Assembly: GCF_003337555.1 (NCBI RefSeq)
Contig: NZ_QPJK01000003.1
Span: forward strand, 364,115-428,114
DNA from: Pseudorhodoferax soli
GTDB lineage: Bacteria > Pseudomonadota > Gammaproteobacteria > Burkholderiales > Burkholderiaceae_C
Direction of reading: 5' to 3'
Length of the DNA: 64,000 bases
A program made the translations under genes and the position numbers. The notes under the pieces are model-generated. The model ran no database searches. It had not been told where the DNA came from and saw only the letters and a list, made by a program, of their open reading frames with translations. Positions 1-9,155 of this stretch are shown one piece after another. Each line of letters begins with the position of its first letter. Within the stretch, counting starts at the first letter, position 1.

Positions 1-174
1 AACCTGGTCTGGATCCTGGTCTACGGCGGCCTGTTGACGCTGGTCTTTGGCCTCGCAGTCGGGCGGGGCGCGGATGCTGCCCTGGGTCACCGCCTGGTCG
101 TCGGCGGCGGCATCGTCGCGGCGATCGGCGTGGTGCTGATCTTCGTGCGGGCGCGGCTCAAGTCCACGCCCTGA
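1..174 (+). CDS. C-terminal fragment of a small inner-membrane protein (5' end outside window)
   Basis: The reading frame is open from base 1 to a TGA and leaves 57 codons of a gene that starts before the window. The fragment has two hydrophobic stretches (about residues 2-20 and 32-49) joined by a short polar loop, and ends in a basic tail (RARLKSTP). That pattern fits two final membrane helices with a cytoplasmic C-terminus. I do not recognise the family. It lies 34 bp before the SDR gene on the same strand, so it could be the preceding gene of that operon. Confidence 0.6.
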   Translation, partial: NLVWILVYGGLLTLVFGLAVGRGADAALGHRLVVGGGIVAAIGVVLIFVRARLKSTP

Positions 175-208
175 ACACCCACCATCCAGAGAAGAAACAA
201 GGAGCAAC

Positions 209-1003
209 ATGAGCCGCAAGATCCAGCAACTTTTCGACCTGACGGGCAAGACCGCCCTCGTGACCGGCGGCTCGCGCGGCCTGGGCCTGCAGATGGCGCA
301 TGCCTTGGGCGAGGCGGGCGCCCGCGTCATGCTGAGTTCGCGCAAGGCCGAGGACCTGGAACAGGCCGCGGCGGAACTCCAGGCGGCCGGCATCCAGGCC
401 GACTGGATCGCCGCCGACTGCGCCAAGGAAGACGAGACGCGCGGCCTGGCCGACCAGACGCTGGCGCGCTTCGGCCGCGTCGACATCCTGCTCAACAACG
501 CCGGCGCGAGCTGGGGCGTGCCGGCCGAGGAGCACCCTGTCGCCGCCTGGGACAAGGTCATGAACCTCAACGTGCGCGGCTACTTCATCCTGGCCCAGCA
601 GATCGCCAACGGCTGCATGATCAAGCAGCGCGGCGGACGCATCATCAACATCGCCTCGATCGCGGCGCTGAACGGCAATCCGGTCGGCATGAAGACGCTG
701 GCCTACAACACCTCCAAAACGGCGGTGATCGGCTTCACGCGCACGCTGGCGGCCGAGTGGGGCCGCTATGGCATCACGGTCAACGCGATCTGCCCGGGTT
801 TCTTTCGCACCAAGCTGTCCAACGGCCTGATCGACAGCCTGGGCGAGGACCACATGAAAGCCGGCGCGCCGCTGCAGCGCCTGGGCGACGACGAAGACCT
901 CAAGGGCATCACGCTGCTGTATGCGAGCGATGCGGGCAAGCACATCACCGGCCAGTGGCTGGCCGTGGACGGCGGCGTGAGCGTGGTGCTCGGCGCAGCA
1001 TGA
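209..1003 (+). CDS. SDR family NAD(P)-dependent oxidoreductase
   Basis: A 264-residue classical short-chain dehydrogenase/reductase that reduces or oxidises a carbonyl/alcohol with NAD(P)H; the substrate is unknown. The cofactor motif TGGSRGLG is at residues 19-26, NNAG at 96-99, and the catalytic Ser150, Tyr166 and Lys170 (YNTSK) are intact. The C-terminal G-VDGG motif typical of FabG/gluconate-5-dehydrogenase-like enzymes is present. The ATG has an AAGGAG ribosome site a few bases upstream. Its TGA overlaps the ATG of the thioesterase gene, so it opens a co-transcribed set of acyl-chain enzymes. An Arg follows the glycine motif (SRG, and SSRK at about 43-46), which favours NADP; that is inference. 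Confidence 0.9.
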   Translation: MSRKIQQLFDLTGKTALVTGGSRGLGLQMAHALGEAGARVMLSSRKAEDLEQAAAELQAAGIQADWIAADCAKEDETRGLADQTLARFGRVDILLNNAGASWGVPAEEHPVAAWDKVMNLNVRGYFILAQQIANGCMIKQRGGRIINIASIAALNGNPVGMKTLAYNTSKTAVIGFTRTLAAEWGRYGITVNAICPGFFRTKLSNGLIDSLGEDHMKAGAPLQRLGDDEDLKGITLLYASDAGKHITGQWLAVDGGVSVVLGAA

Positions 1004-1419
1004 CGACGCCGATCCAGCAACTCTTCGCCGTGCCCTTCATCGACCACCTGGGCATCACGCTGACGCGCTTCGAGGACGGGCAATCCGAGATGCGCTACGA
1101 GGCCAAGCCCGAGCACCTGAACAACTTCCATGTCACGCATGGCGGTGCCTGCATGACGCTGCTGGACGTGACCATGGCCGCGGCCGCACGCAGCCTGCGG
1201 CCCGAGATGGGCGTGCTGACCATCGAGATGAAGACCAGCTTCATGCAGAGCGCGCGCGGCCCGCTGGTCGCCCTCGGCAGCGTGCTGCAGGCCACCGGCC
1301 GCATGGCCTTCACCGAAGCGCGCATCGAAGACCAGGAAGGGCGGCTCTGCGCCCATGCCACCGGCACCTTCAAGTACATCCCGCGCACGCCGTCGATGCC
1401 GGCCCCCCCCAGCGACTGA
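1000..1419 (+). CDS. PaaI family (hotdog-fold) thioesterase
   Basis: A 139-residue single hotdog-domain protein of the PaaI/acyl-CoA thioesterase group, which hydrolyses acyl-CoA thioesters to free acid and CoA. The signature HVTHGGACMTLLD lies at about residues 44-56: HGG at 47-49 for the oxyanion hole and Asp56 as the usual catalytic acid. The length fits the family. The ATG overlaps the stop of the preceding SDR by 4 bp (ATGA), which fixes the start and implies translational coupling. In this operon it probably releases CoA from a pathway intermediate or recycles trapped CoA; the actual acyl group cannot be read from sequence. Confidence 0.88.
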   Translation: MTTPIQQLFAVPFIDHLGITLTRFEDGQSEMRYEAKPEHLNNFHVTHGGACMTLLDVTMAAAARSLRPEMGVLTIEMKTSFMQSARGPLVALGSVLQATGRMAFTEARIEDQEGRLCAHATGTFKYIPRTPSMPAPPSD

Positions 1420-1455
1420 CACCAGCGACCGAATCCAACGCAAGAGGAGACTTCC

Positions 1456-2472
1456 ATGCCACGCAACCAGCAGATCCTGCTCGACAACCGCCCCGAGGGC
1501 GAAGCCCAGGCCAGCAACTTCAAGCTGGTGGAAACCGACACGCCCGCGCTGGCCGACGGCCAGGTGCTGGTGCGGCACCACTTCATGAGTCTGGACCCGT
1601 ACATGCGCGGCCGCATGAACGAGAGCAAGAGCTACGCGCAGCCGCAACCGCTGGGCCAGGTCATGCAGGGCGGCACCGTGGGCGAGATCGTCGAGAGCCG
1701 CAACCCGCGCTTCGCCGTCGGCGAGAAGGTGGTCGGCTTCGGCGGCTGGCAGCAGTACAGCGTGGTCGACGCCAACCTGCCCGGCGTGCTGCGCAAGGTC
1801 GACACCAGCCAGGTGCCGCTGTCGCACTACCTGGGCGCAGTCGGCATGCCGGGCGTCACGGCCTGGTACGGCCTGGTCAAGCTGATCGCGCCCAAGGCCG
1901 GCGAGACGCTGGTCGTGAGTGCGGCCAGCGGCGCCGTGGGCAGCGCTTTCGGCGCGCTGGGCAAGGCGCGCGGTTGCCGCGTGGTCGGCATCGCCGGCGG
2001 GCCCGACAAGTGCGCCTATGTGCGGGACGAACTCGGCTTCGACGACTGCATCGACTACAAGGTGCACAGCGACGTGAAGAGCCTGTCGGCCGCGCTCAAG
2101 ACGGCTTGCCCGCAGGGCATCGACGGCTACTTCGAGAACGTGGGCGGCATGGTGCTGGATGCCGTGCTACTGCGCACCAATGCGTTCGCCCGCATCGCGC
2201 TGTGCGGCATGATCGCCGGCTACGACGGCGCACCGCTGCCGCTGGCCAACCCTTCGCTGCTGCTGATCAACCGCATCCGGCTCGAAGGCTTCATCGTCAG
2301 CGAGCACATGGAGGTCTGGCCCGAGGCATTGGCAGAACTCGGCGGCCTGGTCGCGAGCGGCAAGCTGCGGCCACGCGAGTCCATTGCCCAGGGCCTGGCA
2401 GCGGCGCCCGAGGCCTTCCTGGGCCTGCTCAAGGGTCGCAACTTCGGCAAGCAGCTGGTACAACTCGCCTGA
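1456..2472 (+). CDS. NADP-dependent medium-chain oxidoreductase (CurA / leukotriene B4 12-hydroxydehydrogenase type)
   Basis: 338 residues of the zinc-free MDR group that reduces activated carbon-carbon double bonds (2-alkenal/enone reductases such as CurA and prostaglandin reductase). The N-terminal MSLDPYMRGRM segment is the family hallmark, and the Rossmann motif AASGAVGS lies near residues 156-163. No structural or catalytic zinc cysteine cluster is visible. A GAGGAG-like ribosome site precedes the ATG. It sits 36 bp after the thioesterase and 17 bp before the acyl-CoA dehydrogenase, so a role in the same acyl or carbonyl pathway is likely. Confidence 0.9.
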   Translation: MPRNQQILLDNRPEGEAQASNFKLVETDTPALADGQVLVRHHFMSLDPYMRGRMNESKSYAQPQPLGQVMQGGTVGEIVESRNPRFAVGEKVVGFGGWQQYSVVDANLPGVLRKVDTSQVPLSHYLGAVGMPGVTAWYGLVKLIAPKAGETLVVSAASGAVGSAFGALGKARGCRVVGIAGGPDKCAYVRDELGFDDCIDYKVHSDVKSLSAALKTACPQGIDGYFENVGGMVLDAVLLRTNAFARIALCGMIAGYDGAPLPLANPSLLLINRIRLEGFIVSEHMEVWPEALAELGGLVASGKLRPRESIAQGLAAAPEAFLGLLKGRNFGKQLVQLA

Positions 2473-2489
2473 CGCTTCAGGAGGTCGCC

Positions 2490-4124
2490 ATGGACCAGAC
2501 GCACGAAGTCTTCAACCAGAGTTCGGCGCTGGTCGATGTCGACCTGTTCGCCACCAACCGCGGCCTGCGCGATGCGCTGGCGTTCCATGCCCCCGGCCTG
2601 CAGCTGGCGCCGCTGCAGGCCCTGGGGCAGGCGCTGGGCACGGCCACCATGCAGGGCCATGCGCGGCTGGCCAATGTGCACGGGCCGCAGCTGCACACGC
2701 ACGACCGCTTCGGGCGGCGGGTCGACGAGGTGGAGTTCCATCCGAGCTACCACGCACTGATGGCAGCCGCTGTCGGCGCCGGCCTGCACGGCACGCCCTG
2801 GGCCGGTGGCGCCGATGCCCACCTGCAGCGTGCCGCCGGCTTCATGCTGTTCACCGAGCTCGAGCCCTCCGTGCTGTGCCCGGTCTCGATGACCTATGCG
2901 GTAGCGCCCGCGCTGCGCGGCAACGCGGCAGTCCACGCCGACTGGTCGCGCAAGCTGCAGAGCCGTTGGTACGACCCGGTGCTGCGCTTCGTGGCGGACA
3001 AACCCGGCGTGACCATGGGCATGGGCATGACCGAGAAGCAGGGCGGCTCGGACGTGCGTGCCAACACCACCCAGGCGCTGCACGATGGACGCGACGGCTG
3101 GGGCGAGCGCTACGCGCTCACGGGCCACAAGTGGTTCTTCTCGGCACCGATGTGCGATGCCTTCCTCGTGCTGGCGCAGGCCCCAAGCGGGCTCTCCTGC
3201 TTCTTCCTGCCCCGGGTGCTGCCCGACGGCACGCGCAACGCGGTCCGCATCCAGCGGCTCAAGGACAAGCTGGGCAACAAGGCCAATGCGAGTTCCGAGG
3301 TCGAATTCCACGGCGCGCAGGCCTGGCTGGTCGGCGAGGAGGGCCGCGGCGTGCCGCAGATCCTCGAGATGGGCACCATGACGCGGCTGGACTGTGCGCT
3401 CGGGACCTCCGGCCTCATGCGCCAGGCGCTGGCGCTGGCGCTGCACCACACGGCCGAACGCACGGCCTTCGGCAAGACACTGGCGTCGCAGCCCCTCATG
3501 CGCAACGTGCTGGCCGACCTGGCCCTGGAGTCCGAGGCCGCCACGGCGCTGGCACTGCGCCTGGCCCACGCCTTCGATCGGCCCGACGATGCGCACGAGC
3601 AGCTGATGGCGCGCCTGCTCACGCCCGTCGCCAAGTTCTGGATCTGCAAGCGCGGCAGCGCCTTCGGCCAGGAGGCCATGGAATGCCTGGGTGGCAACGG
3701 CTACGTGGAGGAGGGCGGCGAAGGCGTGATGGCCCGCATCTACCGCGAGATGCCGCTCAACTCCATCTGGGAAGGCGCGGGCAACATCATGGCGCTGGAT
3801 CTGCTGCGCGTGCTGCGCAAGGGCGATGTGGGCGAGGCGCTGGCTGCCGAACTCGCGCCCGCGCGTGGCAACAAGGCGCTCGACCGGCTGGCCACCGTGC
3901 TGCCGCAGCGCATCGCGCAGGTCGAGGGCGAGGCCCAAGCCCGGCGCCTGGCCGAAGACATCGCCCTCGCAGTGCAGGCGGCCCTGCTGGTGCGGCATTC
4001 CACACCCGCCGTGGCCGATGCCTTCTGCGCCTCGCGCGTCGACGGCGACTGGGGCCGCAGCTTCGGCAGCCTGCCTTCGGCCTGCGACTTCGACGCCATC
4101 ATCGCGCGTGCGACCCCTCATTGA
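2490..4124 (+). CDS. acyl-CoA dehydrogenase family protein, AidB-like
   Basis: A 544-residue flavoprotein of the acyl-CoA dehydrogenase superfamily in the AidB/isovaleryl-CoA-like branch, longer than ordinary ACADs (about 380-400). Visible signatures are GMTEKQGGSDVRAN in the middle domain, LGGNGYVEEGG and a MPLNSIWEGAGNIMALD segment, all typical of AidB-type proteins. AidB of E. coli is induced by alkylation damage and binds DNA, but many relatives sit in catabolic operons like this one. The ATG at 2490 follows a good AGGAGG-type site (cttcaggaggtcgcc); the frame is open further upstream but reads through the MDR gene. An enzymatic role in acyl-CoA oxidation is more likely here than DNA protection; this is inference from context. 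Confidence 0.87.
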   Translation: MDQTHEVFNQSSALVDVDLFATNRGLRDALAFHAPGLQLAPLQALGQALGTATMQGHARLANVHGPQLHTHDRFGRRVDEVEFHPSYHALMAAAVGAGLHGTPWAGGADAHLQRAAGFMLFTELEPSVLCPVSMTYAVAPALRGNAAVHADWSRKLQSRWYDPVLRFVADKPGVTMGMGMTEKQGGSDVRANTTQALHDGRDGWGERYALTGHKWFFSAPMCDAFLVLAQAPSGLSCFFLPRVLPDGTRNAVRIQRLKDKLGNKANASSEVEFHGAQAWLVGEEGRGVPQILEMGTMTRLDCALGTSGLMRQALALALHHTAERTAFGKTLASQPLMRNVLADLALESEAATALALRLAHAFDRPDDAHEQLMARLLTPVAKFWICKRGSAFGQEAMECLGGNGYVEEGGEGVMARIYREMPLNSIWEGAGNIMALDLLRVLRKGDVGEALAAELAPARGNKALDRLATVLPQRIAQVEGEAQARRLAEDIALAVQAALLVRHSTPAVADAFCASRVDGDWGRSFGSLPSACDFDAIIARATPH

Positions 4125-4140
4125 AGAAAGAGAGCGCCCC

Positions 4141-5070
4141 ATGTCCGACCTGATCCTGCACCACTACCCCACCTCGCCCTTTGCCGAGAAGATCCGGCTC
4201 GTCCTGGGCTTCAAGCAGCTGGCCTACCGTTCGGTGTACATCCCCGCCATCCTGCCCAAGCCCGATGTGCTGGCGCTCACCGGCGGCTACCGCAAGACGC
4301 CGCTGCTGCAGATCGGTGCCGACATCTACTGCGACACGGCGCTGATCTGCGACGTGCTCGAGCACCGGCAGCCCCTGCCCAGCCTGTACCCGCCGCAGCA
4401 CAAAGGCCTGGCACGCATCCTGGCGCAGTGGGCCGACACCAGCCTGTTCTGGGCCGCCATGGCCCATGCGACGCAGCCGGCCGGCCTGGCCGACATGTTC
4501 GGCGGCCTGCCGCCCGAAGCGGCCAAGGCCTTCGGCGAGGACCGCCGTGCGATGAGCCAGAACATGACGCGGCTGCGGCCGGCCGATGCGACGGCCGCGC
4601 TCAAGTCCTACCTGCGCCGCTTGTCCGAGTCGCTGGAGACGCAGCACTACCTCATCGATGCCACGCCGGGACTGGCCGATTTCGCGGCCTACCACCCGCT
4701 GTGGTTCATTCGCGTGCGCACACCGTCCATGGCCGGCGTGCTGGATGCCTTCCCCTCCGTGCTGGCCTGGATGGACCGCATGGCCGCGATCGGCCACGGC
4801 CTGCCCGACAAGCTTGCGGGCGCCGATGCGGTGGCCATCGCAGCAGCGGCCGAGCCGCTGGCTGTTGCGGGCCAGACCTTCCAGGACGAGCACGGCATCG
4901 CGCTGGGCAGCCGTGTGACGGTGGCGGCCGAGAGCTTCGGCACCGACCCGACCGAGGGCGAACTCGTGGCGGCCACGCGCATGCACTACACGCTCAGGCG
5001 CGAGGACCCGCGCGCGGGCACGGTGCATGTGCACTTCCCGCGCATCGGCTATGTGTTGAAACCCGTTTGA
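4141..5070 (+). CDS. glutathione S-transferase family protein with extended C-terminal region
   Basis: A 309-residue protein whose first ~80 residues are a thioredoxin-like GST N-terminal domain (LHHYPTSPFAEKIRLVLGFK, then GGYRKTPLLQIGADIYCDTALIC). The usual Thr-Pro and Asp/Ser glutathione-binding segments are recognisable (KTPLLQ, CDTALI). It is longer than typical GSTs (200-230). The C-terminal part after about residue 210 is not a standard helical GST domain and contains a short beta-rich stretch (SRVTVAAESFGTDPTEGELV). It lies 16 bp after the acyl-CoA dehydrogenase. It may act as a glutathione-dependent isomerase or conjugating enzyme; the substrate is unknown. Confidence 0.82.
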   Translation: MSDLILHHYPTSPFAEKIRLVLGFKQLAYRSVYIPAILPKPDVLALTGGYRKTPLLQIGADIYCDTALICDVLEHRQPLPSLYPPQHKGLARILAQWADTSLFWAAMAHATQPAGLADMFGGLPPEAAKAFGEDRRAMSQNMTRLRPADATAALKSYLRRLSESLETQHYLIDATPGLADFAAYHPLWFIRVRTPSMAGVLDAFPSVLAWMDRMAAIGHGLPDKLAGADAVAIAAAAEPLAVAGQTFQDEHGIALGSRVTVAAESFGTDPTEGELVAATRMHYTLRREDPRAGTVHVHFPRIGYVLKPV

Positions 5071-5086
5071 CCGGAGCAGGAACCGC

Positions 5087-5989
5087 GTGATCACCGACTT
5101 CAAGAACAAGACCGCCGTGCTGACCGGCGCCGGCTCGGGCTTCGGCCTGGAATGCGCGCGCATCGGCGCCCGGCTGGGCATGCGCCTGGTGCTGGCCGAT
5201 GTGCAGCAGGACGCGCTGGACCGCGCAGCGGCCGAAATGCAGGCGCTGGGCGCCGAGGTGCTGCCGTTGCGTGTGGATGTGTCCAAGGCAGAGCAGGTGC
5301 AGGCGCTGGGCACGGCCACGCTGGCGCGCTTCGGCGCGCCGCAACTGGTCTTCAACAACGCCGGGGTGGGGGCGGGCGGGCTGCTCTGGGAGAGCAGCGC
5401 GAGCGACTGGGAGTGGGTGTTCGGCGTCAATGTCATGGGCGTGGCCCATGGCGTGCGCGTGTTCACGCCGATGATGCTGGAGGCGGCCCAGGCCGACCCG
5501 GCCTGGCGTGGCCACATCGTCAACACCGCCAGCATGGCTGGCCTGCTGACGCCCCCCAACATGGGCATCTACAACGCCAGCAAGCACGCCGTGGTGGCGC
5601 TGACCGAGACGCTCTACCAGGACCTGGCGCTGGTCACCGAGCAGGTCAGCGCGTCGGTGCTGTGCCCGTACTTCGTGGCCACCGGCATCCACGCCAGTGA
5701 GCGCAACCGGCCAGCGGACCTCGCAGCCGGCGCCGCCACGCGCAGCAAGCAGGTCGGCCAGGCCATGATGGACAAGGCCGTCGGAGCCGGCAAGGTGTCG
5801 GCCGCCGAGGTGGCGCAGAAGGTCTTCGATGCGGTCGCCGCGGGGCAGTTCTACATCTACAGCCACCCGCGCGCCATCGGCGCGGTGCAGGTGCGCATGG
5901 AAGACATCCTGCAGCAGCGCAACCCGACCGACCCGTTTGCGCACAAGCCCGAGCTGGGCATGGAACTGCGCAAGGCCCTGCGCGGCTGA
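5087..5989 (+). CDS. SDR family oxidoreductase
   Basis: A 300-residue classical SDR. The cofactor motif TGAGSGFG is at about residues 13-20, followed by NNAG and a TASMAG...YNASK catalytic segment. The start is GTG at 5087, preceded by GGAGCAGG about 8 bases upstream, and no better ATG exists nearby. The acidic LADVQQD after the second strand suggests NAD preference (inference). It is the last gene of the + strand operon that starts at or before 209; the next gene is on the opposite strand and convergent after 17 bp. The long tail with YIYSHPRAIGAVQVR resembles SDRs annotated as acting on bulky hydroxyacyl or cyclic substrates. Confidence 0.88.
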   Translation: MITDFKNKTAVLTGAGSGFGLECARIGARLGMRLVLADVQQDALDRAAAEMQALGAEVLPLRVDVSKAEQVQALGTATLARFGAPQLVFNNAGVGAGGLLWESSASDWEWVFGVNVMGVAHGVRVFTPMMLEAAQADPAWRGHIVNTASMAGLLTPPNMGIYNASKHAVVALTETLYQDLALVTEQVSASVLCPYFVATGIHASERNRPADLAAGAATRSKQVGQAMMDKAVGAGKVSAAEVAQKVFDAVAAGQFYIYSHPRAIGAVQVRMEDILQQRNPTDPFAHKPELGMELRKALRG

Positions 5990-6006
5990 AGCCCCCGCCT
6001 CCCGGC

Positions 6007-8991
6007 TCAGTGGAGCCGGCGCGTGCGGTTCTGCTCGAACAGATCGACCTGCAGCACGGCGTCGTCGGTGCGCTCCAGAGAGGCCGTGTAGCGCGCCAGC
6101 TCGGCGTCCTCGATGAAGCTTGCGGAGGACGAGGCCGCCAGCAGCCGCTCGGCCGACTGGGGCCGCGCGATGGCGTAGCCCTGCACGTAGTCCACACCGA
6201 TCTCCACCAGCGTGCGCACGGTTGCCAGGTCTTCCGCCCATTCCGCCACGGTGCGCATGCCCAGGTTGCGGCCCAGGTTGACGATGGCCTCGACGATGGC
6301 CACGTTGGCCGGGTGCTTGTTCATGTTGACGATGAAGCTGCCGTCGATCTTGAGCAGGTCCGCCGGCAGTTCCTTCAGGTAGGAGAAGGAGGTGTAGCCC
6401 GCGCCGAAGTCGTCCAGCGCCACCTTGGCACCGTAGCTGCGCACCTTGTCGATGAAGCGCCGCGTGTTGTCCAGGTCGTGCAGCGCCACGCTCTCGGTGA
6501 TCTCGAAGCACAGGAAGCTCGCGACGTGGATGTTCTGCGCCAACAGGGTGTAGACGTCGTTCATGAACTTCTCGTCGTTGAGCGAGGCGCCCGACAGGTT
6601 CATGCAGACGAAGCGGGTGTTGCGCAGGCGCGTGAGGTGGGTGTTGAGCCAGGTCAGCGCGGCCGACAGCACCCAGCGGTCGATCACGCCCATGCGGCCG
6701 CTGTTTTCGCCAGCCGAGATGACGCGGTCGGTCGGCACCAGATTGCCATCCGGATCGCGCATGCGCAGCAGTACCTCGAAGTTCAACGAGGCGTGCGGCG
6801 CGGACAGCGACATGATGGGCTGCATCTGCAGGAACAGGCCCTCGGTGGCACGGCCACCCGACAGCCGTTCGACCAGTTGCAGTTCGGCATGGTGGTCCTG
6901 GAACGCCTGGGCGTTCTTCTCGTAGACCACCAGGCCTTCGTTGTGGCGCGTCTTGGCTTCGCGGCAGGCCCGGTCGGCGGTGGAGACGGCGTCCTTGAAG
7001 CGCGTGCCGGGGCTGACCTCGATCAGGCCGATGGAGCCGCGCACATGGAAGGCCTTGTCGCCCACGCGGTAGGGCGTGCCGCCGATGGCCGAGACGATGC
7101 CCTGGCAGATCACGGCGGCCAGCGGCATGCGCGTGTCGGGCATCAGGATCAGGAACTCGTCGCCCCCCATGCGGCCCAGCGCCATGCTGCCCGACAGCAT
7201 GTTGCCCACGCGTGCGCAGACCTGCTGCAGCACCTCGTCGCCGGCGTTGTGGCCGAACAGGTCGTTGATGAGCTTGAAGCGGTCCAGGTCCAGGTAGGCC
7301 AGGGCGAGCGGATGGCTGGTGTCCATGCCGGCCAACGCGCGCTCGAGCTCGCGCTCGATGCCGCGGCGGTTGAGCACCTTGGTCAAGGCGTCGTTGTTGG
7401 CCATGAACTGCAATTCCTCGGTCGCGCGCGAGGAGTCGGTCACGTCCTGCAGCGAGCCTTCGACCTTCTCGCGTGCGCGGGCGGCCTTGACCAGGAAGCG
7501 CTTGTGCACGCCGCCGCCGTCCGGCTTGCGGCCACGCAGCTCCAGCGACACGTTGCCCTGGTTCTGCAGCAGCTGCAGCAACTGCAGCCAGGCGCCGTCG
7601 TGGAAATAGCGGTCCCAGTCTTCTCGGCCCGGTGCCAGCACATCGGTGCCCAGCATGGCGCGCAGGGCCGGGTTGGCACTCGTGAAGCGGCCCTGCAGGT
7701 CCAGCGTGAACAGGCCGATGGGCATGGCCTCGAAGGTGTGCTCCAGCTGGGCCTGGGCCTCCAGGCGCTGGTTGTGCTCCTGGCGCATCTGCTCGGCAAT
7801 GGCCAGCGAGGCGAGCAGGCTGGACGACAGCGCGGCCGTGACGCTGTTGACCGCGCCGATCAGGCCGCGCATGCCGACCGCGGCCGACACCACCTCGTAC
7901 AGGCTGGCGGCCAGCGTCACCGCCAGCGAGGCGCTGTACCACATGGCCACGCGCGAGCGCGTGCGGACCAGGATCTGCCCCAGCAGGAACACCGCGATGC
8001 AGGTGCCCACGCCGGTGGCGGCCCAGATATAGGGCAGCACCGTGGCGTAAGGCAGGAAGGCCGACATCACGAGCAACGGCGGCGCGGGCCACATGATGAC
8101 GCGCAGCAGCGGTGTGTAGCCCACCTTGGCCAGGTCTTCACGGAACAGCTCGCGGAACAGCGTGGCCGTCAGCGTGTAGTACAGCGACATCGTGAACAGC
8201 CGCATGCGCGGCATCCATTCCGTCGGCACGGTCCGGCCCAGCCACTGGGCGTCCCAGCCGGCGGACAGTGCGCCCATGCGCAGGTTCACGAGCAGCCAGA
8301 CTGCGAACAGCACGTACATGCCGCTGCGGTTGACCAGCGCCGTGGTCATCACGAACAGCGCCAGCACGATGAGGCCGCCATCCAGCAGGCCGGCGTTGCG
8401 GTGGAACTCGAAGCCGGAGTTGGCCAGGGCCGCAGTGGGCCACTGCAGCACGGTGATGCGCGCAGGCCCGACGAAATGGCTTTCGCAAAGCAGGGCGGCC
8501 GGCTTGCCAGCGGCGTCCAGCGGCATGGCGAAGCCGGCCTTGGCCGCAGACAGGTGGCCCTCGCTGGACGTGCGGCTGGCGCTGCCGAGCGGCTGCAATG
8601 TTGCGGCGTTCCAACAGCGCAGGTCGGTGGCGTGGCGGGAAGCGAACTCGATGCTGTCGGTGGCGGCATCCACCCGCTGATCGACCAGAGGGACCAGCAG
8701 CCAGAAAGCCGCCTCGGACAGCCGCGTGTCCTGCAGCACGACGGGGGAGGGCGCCGACTTGAGCAGCGCCAGTGCCTCCTGCGGCGACAGGCCGGGCTTG
8801 TCCACGGGCGCTTCGACCACCTGGAAGGACAGGCTGCGCGCACCCGCGCTGCCGTACTGGTTGGACCAGGACAGGAGCGCGAGCAGGCTCACCACCAGCA
8901 GCACAGCCGGCAGTGCATAGATCCCCATCGCATACAAGGCCTTGTCGAGACCTGTGTTCAGCCGAGAAAGCCGCAGCACGCTGCCGTTCAT
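6007..8991 (-). CDS. 7TM-sensor GGDEF-EAL protein (c-di-GMP turnover)
   Basis: A 994-residue inner-membrane signalling protein. Order of parts: one N-terminal helix (about 23-43), a periplasmic region to about 190, a block of about seven helices (about 190-400, 7TMR-DISM-like), a PAS-like region (about 420-540), GGDEF (motif GRMGGDEF near 607-611) and EAL (to the C-terminus). GGDEF is canonical, but the inhibitory RxxD is replaced by SGSM at the expected spacing. In the phosphodiesterase domain the EAL motif reads EVLLR (about 737). DDFGAGYTS (about 861), FEITE and QGYAIARP are intact, so cleavage of c-di-GMP is plausible. Both activities may be possible. The gene stands alone and its 3' end faces the SDR gene. 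Confidence 0.9.
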   Translation of the reverse strand: MNGSVLRLSRLNTGLDKALYAMGIYALPAVLLVVSLLALLSWSNQYGSAGARSLSFQVVEAPVDKPGLSPQEALALLKSAPSPVVLQDTRLSEAAFWLLVPLVDQRVDAATDSIEFASRHATDLRCWNAATLQPLGSASRTSSEGHLSAAKAGFAMPLDAAGKPAALLCESHFVGPARITVLQWPTAALANSGFEFHRNAGLLDGGLIVLALFVMTTALVNRSGMYVLFAVWLLVNLRMGALSAGWDAQWLGRTVPTEWMPRMRLFTMSLYYTLTATLFRELFREDLAKVGYTPLLRVIMWPAPPLLVMSAFLPYATVLPYIWAATGVGTCIAVFLLGQILVRTRSRVAMWYSASLAVTLAASLYEVVSAAVGMRGLIGAVNSVTAALSSSLLASLAIAEQMRQEHNQRLEAQAQLEHTFEAMPIGLFTLDLQGRFTSANPALRAMLGTDVLAPGREDWDRYFHDGAWLQLLQLLQNQGNVSLELRGRKPDGGGVHKRFLVKAARAREKVEGSLQDVTDSSRATEELQFMANNDALTKVLNRRGIERELERALAGMDTSHPLALAYLDLDRFKLINDLFGHNAGDEVLQQVCARVGNMLSGSMALGRMGGDEFLILMPDTRMPLAAVICQGIVSAIGGTPYRVGDKAFHVRGSIGLIEVSPGTRFKDAVSTADRACREAKTRHNEGLVVYEKNAQAFQDHHAELQLVERLSGGRATEGLFLQMQPIMSLSAPHASLNFEVLLRMRDPDGNLVPTDRVISAGENSGRMGVIDRWVLSAALTWLNTHLTRLRNTRFVCMNLSGASLNDEKFMNDVYTLLAQNIHVASFLCFEITESVALHDLDNTRRFIDKVRSYGAKVALDDFGAGYTSFSYLKELPADLLKIDGSFIVNMNKHPANVAIVEAIVNLGRNLGMRTVAEWAEDLATVRTLVEIGVDYVQGYAIARPQSAERLLAASSSASFIEDAELARYTASLERTDDAVLQVDLFEQNRTRRLH

Positions 8992-9155
8992 GTTGTTCTC
9001 AGTCCGCCAATTGCCCGAGCCGAGCCGGCATGGTGTAAGCCGGCCACAAATTGAAACAAATTATGAAGCTAATTCGGCGGCTGCTGAAACAAATCGCGCA
9101 CTCCCCGGGCAAATCCGGGGGCCACTCCGGGCTTTTCTCACGCCCTTCCTGGCCT

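Noticed and set aside
766-2067. Long His/Gln/Arg-rich antisense frame over the SDR-thioesterase-MDR genes
   Set aside because: Long antisense frames are expected in such GC-rich genes. It lacks a ribosome site and family motifs; the + strand genes are clear.
6010-9054. 1014-codon + strand frame opposite the GGDEF-EAL gene
   Set aside because: It is the shadow of that gene; composition is biased to Gln/Ala/His/Arg with no motifs.
9107-9125. CCCCGG-N6-CCGGGG hairpin after the FeeM-like gene as a terminator
   Set aside because: A stem exists but no U-run follows on the - strand, and the spacing from the stop is loose.
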